From Paenibacillus ottowii (GTDB taxonomy: Bacteria > Bacillota > Bacilli > Paenibacillales > Paenibacillaceae): a stretch of DNA of 64,000 nucleotides. A program made the position numbers and the translations under genes. Where the stretch lies: contig NZ_VIJZ01000007.1 of assembly GCF_006874425.1 (NCBI RefSeq), positions 186,001 to 250,000 of the forward strand. The letters are read 5' to 3'. Below are positions 8,465-15,426 of this stretch, one piece after another. The notes under the pieces were generated by a model. The model saw only the letters and a program-made list of their open reading frames with translations, did no database searches and was not told the DNA's origin. Each line of letters opens with the position of its first letter. The stretch's first letter is position 1.

Positions 8465-9454
8465 GTGGACCTGGATTCGAACGACCGGAAGCTGCTGAAT
8501 CGGCTGCAAATCGGGCTTCCTCTGGTCAGACGCCCTTGGAATGCCATTGCGGAGGAACTGGAATTGCGCCAGGAAGATGTGCTTCCAAGGCTTGAAAGGC
8601 TGAAGAAAGAGGGATTTATCCGGCGGATCGGCGGGGTGTTTAATCCGGCGGGACTGGGATTTAGAGGCTGTTTGTATGCGATGGCAGTCAGGGAGGAACT
8701 TTTTTACCAGACCGCTGCTGTCGTCAACAGGTATAGAGGCGTAACCCATAACTACCGCCGGCGCAGCAGGCTCAATATGTGGTTCACGCTGACTTCCCGG
8801 ACCGAGGAAGAACGGGGGGCTATTCTTGAAACGATCCGTGAAGCGGCGGGCGGGGCGCTGCTATATGAGTTTCCCTCCGAGCAATTATTCAAACTAAAAG
8901 TCTTCTTGAATATGGAAGAAAAGGCTGATGCATCAGCCATTACACCCAGCCCGAACTTGAATGGAGTCGCAACTTCCAAACAGGAACCATGCAAAATAGA
9001 AATAACGGATTTGCAGCTGATCCGCGAACTGCAGGGAGATCTTCCGTTGTCAACTGAACCGTATACCGAGATTGCCAATAAGACAGGTTGCAGCTTGGAA
9101 GAGGTGTTTCTGCGCTTGCAGGCGCTGCAGGCAGGAGGAGCACTCAAACGAATCGGAGCCGTTCTAAAGCATAGGGAAGCGGGATTTTCAGCCAATGGCC
9201 TATTCATCTGCGTACTTCCTGAGGAGCATATACCTGAGGCAGGAAAAAGGCTGGCTGGTTATTCGGAAGTCAGCCACTGCTACAAGCGCCGGGCACACCC
9301 CGATTGGCCGTATAATTTATACGCCATGATTCATGGACCCGATGAGGCGTCTGTTTGGAAAGTTGCGGAGCAATTTGTTCGGCGGGAAGACATCAAGGAT
9401 TACGATATTCTGTTCAGCACGGAAGAATTGAAGAAAACGAGCTTTTCGATCTAA
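8465..9454 (+). CDS. Fused siroheme decarboxylase AhbA-AhbB (NirD/NirL-like), two Lrp-like units
   Basis: Single polypeptide with two AsnC/Lrp-like halves. Each half has an N-terminal winged-helix-like segment (ending RRIGGVFNPAGLGFR and KRIGAVLKHREAGFSANG) and a C-terminal ferredoxin-like part. Conserved catalytic-region motifs are VTHNYRRR in the first half and VSHCYKRRAHPDWPYNLY plus AMIHG in the second. These match the two subunits of siroheme decarboxylase (AhbA/AhbB, NirDL). The enzyme removes acetate carboxyls from siroheme to give 12,18-didecarboxysiroheme. GTG 8465 is preferred over GTG 8456, which sits within the GGGAGGTG ribosome site. A low-complexity linker at about residues 152-178 joins the halves. 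Confidence 0.85.
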   Translation: MDLDSNDRKLLNRLQIGLPLVRRPWNAIAEELELRQEDVLPRLERLKKEGFIRRIGGVFNPAGLGFRGCLYAMAVREELFYQTAAVVNRYRGVTHNYRRRSRLNMWFTLTSRTEEERGAILETIREAAGGALLYEFPSEQLFKLKVFLNMEEKADASAITPSPNLNGVATSKQEPCKIEITDLQLIRELQGDLPLSTEPYTEIANKTGCSLEEVFLRLQALQAGGALKRIGAVLKHREAGFSANGLFICVLPEEHIPEAGKRLAGYSEVSHCYKRRAHPDWPYNLYAMIHGPDEASVWKVAEQFVRREDIKDYDILFSTEELKKTSFSI

Positions 9455-9472
9455 AGCGCTTCTTATATTCAC

Positions 9473-9508
9473 ACGGATGCCGTCTCTTCAAGGACAGCGT
9501 CCGTTTTT
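9473..9508 (+). terminator. Terminator after the nirJ operon
   Basis: An imperfect 13-bp stem beginning ACGGATGC, its partner ending GCGTCCGT, and five T residues lie 19 nt after the decarboxylase stop. Confidence 0.8.
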
Positions 9509-9611
9509 CGTGTTGACAGGTTAACGCTCTTTGACTATATTGAGTTTATTCGTAATGCTTACAATTTTACACAGATCGGAAGTACCGAGCGTGCAGTCTG
9601 AAAGCATCGGC

Positions 9612-9652
9612 AAAGGCCCCGATAACCTTAATTGGTCGACGGGGCCCTTTTT
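9612..9652 (+). terminator. Second terminator-like hairpin in the convergent gap
   Basis: A GGCCCCG/CGGGGCC stem with an 18-nt loop is followed by CTTTTTG. It probably backs up the first terminator or insulates the convergent serine hydrolase gene. Confidence 0.65.
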
Positions 9653-9690
9653 GCTTTATAAATGTATAAAGAAGATAACGTTTTTACCCT

Positions 9691-10857
9691 TTACTTAACT
9701 CCTCGAATACCTTTGTAGACAGATTCGCACAGATCCGTTGTAAACCTGCCTGACATTCCTTCAAGTGCTGTATTGGTGAACGCTACAACACTAAGCTCCT
9801 CACTCGGATCAACAAACCAGGAGTGACCATAGGTACCGCCCATCCGCCACGTTCCCGGCGATTCTGGTGTATTGGCATCCGCTGGGTCTTTAAGCAGCGT
9901 GAAACCAAGGCCAAAGCCTCTTCCCGGCCAATAGGGCATCACAAGGTTACCAATTTGATTGGTTGTCATTTCTGCGACAAGAGCCCTCGGCAGAATCGGA
10001 TGTCCTCCCTGCCGCAAAGCTTCCAGCAGTTTAAGAAAGTCTCCTGCGCTGCCAATCATGCCGGCTCCTCCGGAAGGATAAGCTGTCTTATCGGTAAACC
10101 TGTTGGGTGAAAGGAGGAATCCGGCCGTCCCTTCCACGAAAGGAACGGTATCAAAATCCTGCAAGCGTCGGGGCTCTCCAGCGCTGTCTGCGTAAGCCGT
10201 GGTCAATCTGTCCGTATCCACGGCCTTGAAATCCGTGTCCATCATGGAAAGCGGATGAGTTACAAGCAACCGTACAGCTTCACTTAGCGGCATTCCAGTT
10301 ACCTTTTCGATGACCGCTCCGAGCACGTCTGTTGCTATGGAATACCTCCACATTTTCCCCGGCTCATATAGAAGCGGGGCAGAAGCGAGTCTTTGCAGAT
10401 TCTCTTCAAGTGTAATTCCCGCCAAATCCATGCCGTCCGATACCCCGGCAAGCTCATAAGTTCCCGTTTCTTCCTGGAAGAAACGGTAGGTGAAGCCGGC
10501 GGTATGCGTCATCAGATGGTGAACGGTCATGGAGGCATATTTTCCGTTTGGCAGTTTGGGACGAAAGGCGGGCAACCATTTTTCCACCAGATCGTTTAAC
10601 TGCAATCTCCCTTGCGAAATTAATACTAAGGCTGCCGTTGACACGATCGGCTTGGTTACCGAAGCATATCTAAACAAAGCATTCTCCTGCATCGATCGTT
10701 TCTGCTCGCGGTCGGCCCAACCAGCAGGTCTGTTGTAAACAAGGTTTCCGCCTAATGCAATTTGGACGACGGTACCCACGATCCTTTTTTCCTCAAGTGT
10801 GTGGTCTATTACCTCATTGACGCTTTTATGCAGCAATTCCAGATCTATTTTTCTCAT
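9691..10857 (-). CDS. Serine hydrolase, beta-lactamase / EstB-like class C family
   Basis: Cytosolic-looking serine hydrolase of 388 residues. Catalytic SxxK is S66-VT-K69 (RYASVTKP), the second motif is a Tyr-Ser-Ile (WRYSIATDVLG) rather than YxN, and the third motif region is GGTYGHSWFVDP. This combination fits esterase-type members (EstB, CubicO-like) better than true beta-lactamases. HHLMTHTAGFTYRF is another family hallmark. There is no signal peptide. ATG 10857 is chosen because AGGAGAGG lies 9 nt upstream, whereas ATG 10866 abuts that site. The substrate is unknown. It is divergent from an Lrp-type regulator, which may control it. Confidence 0.85.
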   Translation of the reverse strand: MRKIDLELLHKSVNEVIDHTLEEKRIVGTVVQIALGGNLVYNRPAGWADREQKRSMQENALFRYASVTKPIVSTAALVLISQGRLQLNDLVEKWLPAFRPKLPNGKYASMTVHHLMTHTAGFTYRFFQEETGTYELAGVSDGMDLAGITLEENLQRLASAPLLYEPGKMWRYSIATDVLGAVIEKVTGMPLSEAVRLLVTHPLSMMDTDFKAVDTDRLTTAYADSAGEPRRLQDFDTVPFVEGTAGFLLSPNRFTDKTAYPSGGAGMIGSAGDFLKLLEALRQGGHPILPRALVAEMTTNQIGNLVMPYWPGRGFGLGFTLLKDPADANTPESPGTWRMGGTYGHSWFVDPSEELSVVAFTNTALEGMSGRFTTDLCESVYKGIRGVK

Positions 10858-11027
10858 GCTTCTCATCCTCTCCTACTGTAATTTACTTGATTATTTATAG
10901 CAAGTGTGTTTATTATATAAATAATTTCTTCCGTCTTGCATAAAACAAACAAGTTAAATAAAGAAATTTTCGATGATTCTAAAGGTATTTAGAAGAAATA
11001 ACTTTTAAAACAAAGGAGTCGATTTTT

Positions 11028-11471
11028 TTGGACGAAATCGATAAAAACATCCTGCTCCATCTGCAGAACCAGGCGAGATTATCAATGACAGATTTAGGAA
11101 AGCTGGTGGGACTGTCTCAGCCAGCCGTAACGGAACGTGTAAAACGCATGGAAGAAAAGGGGGTTATCGAGGAATACCGAGCCGTCATTTCTTCGCAAAA
11201 AGTGGGTAAGCAATGCACAGCCTATATGCTTGTTCGGACCCGGAATTGCTATCCTTTCCTTGATTTTTGTCGTTCATCACCGGAGGTCACGGAATGTTAT
11301 CGGATAAGCGGAGAGCATAATTATTTATTGAAGGTCCTCACGGAAACAACTCAGGAGCTGGAAGAGTTTGAAAATCGGTGCGATCAATACGGAACCTATA
11401 CGACTCTGATCGTAATGTCTTCACCGATCGCTTATAAAAATCTCATTGGAGAAACGAATTTGCTCGCATAA
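11028..11471 (+). CDS. Lrp/AsnC family transcriptional regulator
   Basis: 147-residue regulator with an N-terminal HTH (ARLSMTDLGKLVGLSQPAVTERV split over residues 16-38) and a C-terminal RAM-like ligand/oligomerisation domain (ECYRISGEHNYLLKV). The start is TTG at 11028, 9 nt after AAAGGAG. The gene is divergent from the serine hydrolase and convergent with an MFS exporter. Family members sense amino acids or related small molecules, and control of one or both neighbours is plausible but not shown. The 170-bp intergenic region upstream is very AT-rich. Confidence 0.9.
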   Translation: MDEIDKNILLHLQNQARLSMTDLGKLVGLSQPAVTERVKRMEEKGVIEEYRAVISSQKVGKQCTAYMLVRTRNCYPFLDFCRSSPEVTECYRISGEHNYLLKVLTETTQELEEFENRCDQYGTYTTLIVMSSPIAYKNLIGETNLLA

Positions 11472-11490
11472 AATGTAATTCTTTAATCCC

Positions 11491-11528
11491 AAAAAAATGA
11501 ATCCGCCATGCAGCGGATTCATTTTTTT
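11491..11528. terminator. Bidirectional terminator between Lrp and MFS genes
   Basis: A perfect 11-bp stem is flanked by A7 on the left and T7 on the right, so it can stop transcription from both convergent genes. Confidence 0.92.
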
Positions 11529-11557
11529 GCTTATGTTACACATACTCATGGATTCCT

Positions 11558-12757
11558 TTAGGAAGGAAAGCCATGCTTTTTAGCTAGCCAAACTGCAAGC
11601 AAAGAGGGAAGCAGCAGGATGATTAATGAGCCCGGCAGAAATCTGGCTCCAAGCAGTTCGAGAAGCAACCCGCCGATAATGCCTCCTCCGCCGATTGCCA
11701 CATTCCATGCAGTAACCAGCATCGATTGGGCTATATCTGCGCTTTTTCCCCCAGCTTGTGCTATTGCTGTTTGTAGTAAAGTGGCTGCACCGCCAAATGT
11801 AAGCCCCCACGCTGTAACACCAAGAATGATGATTGCAGGTTGATTTATTCCGATTCCCAAGGCTGCAGAAGCCAAAGCAAATCCTGTGATGCTGATTAAA
11901 ACCAGTATTCTTAGAAAACGGTCAATCAGCAAGCCTATCACCCAAATGCCGACTACCGAGGTAATTCCGAAAATAAGAAGAACCAAATCCACTCGCTGAG
12001 CAAACGCGGTTTTCGCAAGATACGGTGCAATATAAGTGTACAAAATATTATGAGCTAGTACCCATGCCAAAACGACAAACAGAATCGTCCGTACACCGGG
12101 AATCAGGAAAACCTTGTGAAAAGGGAGTTGATCACCGGCAGGCTCACCTGCATAATCAGGCACCTTCCAGAGCACCCAGCCAATAAGGACTGCTGTCAGT
12201 AATGATACAGCTCCGAAAATGAGACGCCATCCTGTATATGTTCCGAAAAAAGTACCAAGCGGAACGCCCAGCGCCAATGCCAGCGGGGTGCCGACCATGG
12301 CTACGGCCATCGCTCTTCCTTTCAGCGAATCAGGCACCATGCGCCGCGCATAACCGGCCGTCATCCCCCACAGAACACCTGCTGAGACACCTGCGAAGAA
12401 ACGCGCGACAAGCGTCAGCACATAAACGGAAGATAACGCGGTGATGGTGTTAAATACAAGAAAGCCGATGATGCACAGCAGCAGAAGCGGTCGGCGCCTC
12501 CACCCACGGGTAGCCGTTGTCAAAGGAATGGCGGCCAGAAGAGATCCAACCGCATACAGAGTGACCAATTGTCCGGCAAGAGCTTCTGTGACCCCGAGAT
12601 CCTGTGCAATTTGCGGCAGTAATCCAGCAGGCAGGCTTTCCGTAAGAATGCAGATGAATCCCGCCATGGCTAAAGCCAGCAACCCGACCCACGGGAGACG
12701 TTTGGAAGACGACACATTTGCACCGCCTTTTCTTATAAGAGCAGTGTTTGAGTTCAC
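11558..12757 (-). CDS. MFS transporter, DHA1 family (AraJ/sugar-drug efflux type)
   Basis: Major facilitator superfamily exporter of 399 residues with 12 predicted TM helices. The first helices carry SLPAGLLPQIAQDLGV, the A motif region contains TRGWRRRPLLL, and the motif-C-like stretch is GTPLALALGVPLGTFFG, as in AraJ/YdhP-type efflux proteins. The N-terminal 20 residues are hydrophilic. The start is GTG 12757 with AAAGGAG 9 nt upstream. Transported compounds are unknown. The neighbouring Lrp regulator is convergent. Confidence 0.88.
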   Translation of the reverse strand: MNSNTALIRKGGANVSSSKRLPWVGLLALAMAGFICILTESLPAGLLPQIAQDLGVTEALAGQLVTLYAVGSLLAAIPLTTATRGWRRRPLLLLCIIGFLVFNTITALSSVYVLTLVARFFAGVSAGVLWGMTAGYARRMVPDSLKGRAMAVAMVGTPLALALGVPLGTFFGTYTGWRLIFGAVSLLTAVLIGWVLWKVPDYAGEPAGDQLPFHKVFLIPGVRTILFVVLAWVLAHNILYTYIAPYLAKTAFAQRVDLVLLIFGITSVVGIWVIGLLIDRFLRILVLISITGFALASAALGIGINQPAIIILGVTAWGLTFGGAATLLQTAIAQAGGKSADIAQSMLVTAWNVAIGGGGIIGGLLLELLGARFLPGSLIILLLPSLLAVWLAKKHGFPS

Positions 12758-12920
12758 GAAAAAAATCTCCTTTATTTATTTTTCGTCGCTTAAAAAAGCT
12801 TTCGCTTCCGTATAAGCTTATATAAATAAAACACTTTTTTACATGGATGATTAAAGGGGGATGAAGTGAATTAAGAGGAAAATACTTTTATTTTCATGAA
12901 AATTCCATGATTTTAAAAGC

Positions 12921-12948
12921 AAAAAAGGCAGCATCGTCAGATGCCGCC
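12921..12948 (-). terminator. Orphan minus-strand terminator
   Basis: On the minus strand, GGCGGCATC-TGAC-GATGCTGCC is followed by TTTTTT. No intact minus-strand gene lies upstream. It immediately follows the stop of the coding remnant at 12949-13038. Confidence 0.75.
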
Positions 12949-13038
12949 TCATGATAAATCGTAATCGACGAGCTTGAGAAGATCCAGCTCTGAAAATAAA
13001 GGAGTCGTGAAGCTGAATGAATGTAATACGCTAGTTTC
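12949..13038 (-). pseudogene. C-terminal remnant of an unidentified deleted gene
   Basis: A 29-codon minus-strand segment ends in TGA exactly at a terminator and reads as a credible protein C-terminus (ends SELDLLKLVDYDLS). It has no start codon and is closed upstream by an in-frame TAA. Coding-like composition plus an intact downstream terminator suggests that the body of the gene was deleted. The family was not recognised. The rest of the 433-bp gap between 12758 and 13190 shows no other gene. Confidence 0.35.
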
Positions 13039-13190
13039 TTACCCTAGATTAAAAATAGGCGCTACCTTTAGCACAGTTCCCCTAAATGTAGCACGGACTT
13101 AGTGTATATGGAGCGTATGAAGATGATATAATAGGGCGCAATTAGGTAGATTCGTAGAACAAACAACTTGGAACAGAGGAGAGAAGGCTG

Positions 13191-13562
13191 GTGTTTGAGA
13201 AAATTGTAGCCTATGGTTTGAGTCAAAAAGAGGCCGTTAAGGATTATCCATTTGGTGCTGATCTCCTAGTACTCAAAGTAGGGGGCAAGATGTTTGCCCT
13301 CCTGACTAAAAAAGATGGTATTAGCCATGTATCCTTAAAATGTGATCCGGTCATTGCGGAAAACCTGCGTGAGCAGAACAAGGCAATTAAACCAGGCTAT
13401 CATTTGAACAAAAAGCATTGGAATACGGTAGAGGTTGATGACAGCTTCCCGTTGGAGGATTTGTATAGCATGATCGATCATTCGTATGAGCTGGTCTTCA
13501 AGAACTTAACCAAAGCGCAACGCGAAGCGATTACGATGAGGATACGGTCAACCGATCTGTAA
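13191..13562 (+). CDS. MmcQ/YjbR family protein
   Basis: 123-residue protein of the MmcQ/YjbR family (CyaY-like, double-wing DNA-binding fold). Family signs are the YPFGADLLVLKVGGKMFAL segment, VSLKCDPVIAENLRE, and KPGYHLNKKHWNTV. Biological function is not established in the family. GTG start at 13191 with AGAGGAGAGAAGG just upstream. It appears monocistronic, because a sigma-A-type promoter for the next operon lies downstream. Confidence 0.88.
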   Translation: MFEKIVAYGLSQKEAVKDYPFGADLLVLKVGGKMFALLTKKDGISHVSLKCDPVIAENLREQNKAIKPGYHLNKKHWNTVEVDDSFPLEDLYSMIDHSYELVFKNLTKAQREAITMRIRSTDL

Positions 13563-13603
13563 AGGGCTGGTGAAGCCCTTATATAACACTTTTATAGTTT
13601 TAC

Positions 13604-13632
13604 TTGACAGAAAACAACGAAAGATATATTCT
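13604..13632 (+). promoter_or_regulatory. Promoter of the mhqN-mhqO operon
   Basis: Consensus -35 TTGACA (13604-13609) and -10 TATTCT (13627-13632) are separated by 17 nt, about 50 nt upstream of the mhqN start. Confidence 0.65.
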
Positions 13633-13650
13633 TAATTTAAAGATAAATTA
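13633..13650. promoter_or_regulatory. Palindromic operator candidate of mhqN-mhqO
   Basis: A perfect 7-bp inverted repeat TAATTTA-AAGA-TAAATTA begins at the base after the -10 element. A repressor bound here would block initiation. MarR-type repressors control the homologous genes in Bacillus (MhqR), and an MhqR-like gene is at 61433-61897. The match between that protein and this site is inferred. Confidence 0.55.
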
Positions 13651-13682
13651 TTTGAAAATAATATCAAGGAGTGGACCTGAAT

Positions 13683-14309
13683 ATGAGCGAACTGGTGAAT
13701 GTTATTCAAGAGAGAAGATCGGCTTCTAAATTTATTCCTGATGTTACTATAGATGCAAAAGAACTGGAAGAGATATTCCAGCTGGTGAAGTTTGCTCCAT
13801 CGGCTTTTAATTTACAGCATGCGCGTTATATCGTCGTGCAGGATGCAGAGATCAAACAAAGACTGCATGATGAGGCAAGTAAGCAGTATAAAATATTAAC
13901 CTCTTCGGCCACTATTATAGTGCTGGGTGATACAGAGGCTTATACCAAGGTAGCTGATCTCAACGAAGGGTTCCTGAACTTGGGTGTCCTGAGCAAGCAG
14001 GAATATGATAGCACAGTAGAATCGGTGACTCAGTTTTATCGCGAGCGGGGACCTGTCTTCCAAAGAGAAGAAGCGATCCGTAATGCCAGCCTGTCGGCTA
14101 TGCAATTGATGTTGATTGCCAAGGACAAAGGCTGGGATACATGTCCGATGATCGGTTTTGACCCGGCGAAGGTGCAGGAGGTATTGAATATTCCAGAGCA
14201 ATTTGTGCCTGTGATGATGATCACCCTGGGGAAAGAGGACGAATCGGGTCAGCGGGCAAGAGGGTACCGCAAGCCCGTTGGACAGTTTGTTAGCTACAAT
14301 GGATTTTGA
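13683..14309 (+). CDS. mhqN: Nitroreductase family protein MhqN-like
   Basis: Flavin-dependent nitroreductase-fold enzyme of 208 residues. It resembles Bacillus MhqN (YdfN) along its length: the N-terminal ERRSASKFIP, the block FAPSAFNLQHARYIVV, EEAIRNASLSAMQLML, GWDTCPMIGFD, and the C-terminal RGYRKPV. It is thought to reduce quinones or nitro compounds as part of methylhydroquinone/catechol stress defence. ATG 13683 is chosen because AAGGAG lies about 10 nt upstream. The GTG at 13671 overlaps that site. It precedes the dioxygenase gene by 38 nt in one operon. Confidence 0.9.
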   Translation: MSELVNVIQERRSASKFIPDVTIDAKELEEIFQLVKFAPSAFNLQHARYIVVQDAEIKQRLHDEASKQYKILTSSATIIVLGDTEAYTKVADLNEGFLNLGVLSKQEYDSTVESVTQFYRERGPVFQREEAIRNASLSAMQLMLIAKDKGWDTCPMIGFDPAKVQEVLNIPEQFVPVMMITLGKEDESGQRARGYRKPVGQFVSYNGF

Positions 14310-14347
14310 ATTTTGTAAATCATTATGTTCATTAGGGAGTGACTGAG

Positions 14348-15307
14348 ATGTCTTTGAAAACCGCTGGAATCCACCATATTACGTCCTTTGCAGGCGATCC
14401 GCAGGGCAATGTTGACTTTTACGCAGGTGTGCTTGGTTTGAGATTGATCAAAAAGACAATCAACTTTGACGCTCCAGAAGTATACCATTTGTATTTTGGG
14501 AATGAAGAAGGCAGCCCGGGCACGATCATTACCTTTTTTCCGGCTCCGGGTACACGCAGGGGCAAGATTGGAGGCGGACAGGTCGGGATTACGACATATG
14601 TCGTGCCGCCGGGCTCGCTGGATTACTGGGAGAACCGTCTACACAGCTTGAAGGTGTCCTTCACAAAAGCTACTCGTTTTGGCGAGTCATTTATCCAGTT
14701 TCGAGACAATGAGGGCTTGCATCTGGAGCTGGTGGAGCGGGAAAAAGGGCCAGTGAACACGTGGACAGCCGGAGGCGTGCCTACAGATAAAGCGATCAAG
14801 GGTTTTGGAGGAGCCGTGCTCTATAGTGCGGATTCCAAGCATACCCAAAGCGTGCTGGAGAATGTTCTGGGCATGACGCTCATCGGAGAAGACGCAGATA
14901 CAGGCTATATCCGTTATCAGACGACAGGGGATTTGGGCAATCTGATCGACATTCCGGTCAAAGATGTACCGTGGGGGAATGGCGGCGCCGGTACGGTTCA
15001 TCATATTGCGTGGCGCGCGCAGGATGATACAGAACATCAAGTATGGAACGAATGGGTTCGCCAGCATGGTTTTGGGACCAGTGGCATTGTAGATCGTCAA
15101 TACTTCAATGCCGTATACTTCCGCGAGCAAGGTGGTATTTTATTCGAGATCGCAACCGATCCGCCCGGATTTACCGTGGATGAGGAGCTGTATGAGTTGG
15201 GACGCAAGCTGATGCTGCCTGAATGGTACGAGCCTCAACGCGCCCAGATTGAATCTAATCTGGTTCCCATTGAGCCTAGAGTGCTCAAACTGGATGAATC
15301 AGTTTGA
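14348..15307 (+). CDS. mhqO: Ring-cleaving dioxygenase, VOC superfamily, MhqO/MhqA-like
   Basis: 319-residue protein with two vicinal-oxygen-chelate modules. Metal-ligand positions are visible as GIHHIT at the start, HLYFGNEEGSPG-containing and LHLELV segments in the first module, and TVHHIAWR plus LFEIATDPPGF in the second. It matches MhqO/MhqA/MhqE hydroquinone-specific extradiol dioxygenases of Bacillus, which open quinol rings. ATG 14348 follows AGGGAG. The in-frame GTG at 14339 overlaps it. It is the last gene of the two-gene operon, and no DoxX-type MhqP follows. Confidence 0.9.
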   Translation: MSLKTAGIHHITSFAGDPQGNVDFYAGVLGLRLIKKTINFDAPEVYHLYFGNEEGSPGTIITFFPAPGTRRGKIGGGQVGITTYVVPPGSLDYWENRLHSLKVSFTKATRFGESFIQFRDNEGLHLELVEREKGPVNTWTAGGVPTDKAIKGFGGAVLYSADSKHTQSVLENVLGMTLIGEDADTGYIRYQTTGDLGNLIDIPVKDVPWGNGGAGTVHHIAWRAQDDTEHQVWNEWVRQHGFGTSGIVDRQYFNAVYFREQGGILFEIATDPPGFTVDEELYELGRKLMLPEWYEPQRAQIESNLVPIEPRVLKLDESV

Positions 15308-15337
15308 GCAGTAAGTACAATCACATATGGAACAAGA

Positions 15338-15381
15338 AAAGGTCCAATGCGGGAAGATTTCCACCCTCATTGGACCTTTTG
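15338..15381. terminator. Bidirectional terminator between mhqO and helicase gene
   Basis: An AAAGGTCCAATG stem with a matching CATTGGACCTTT arm, extended by a GGG/CCC pair inside, lies between two convergent stop codons. Confidence 0.85.
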
Positions 15382-15426
15382 GTATTTGAATTTTCAGAAT
15401 CATAAAAATAATTGTGGAAGAGCTGT

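Noticed and set aside
8465..9454. Lrp/AsnC transcription regulator
   Set aside because: Both halves carry siroheme decarboxylase signatures (HNYRR, HCYKR, WPYNLY) and the gene is in an operon with two tetrapyrrole-type radical SAM proteins.
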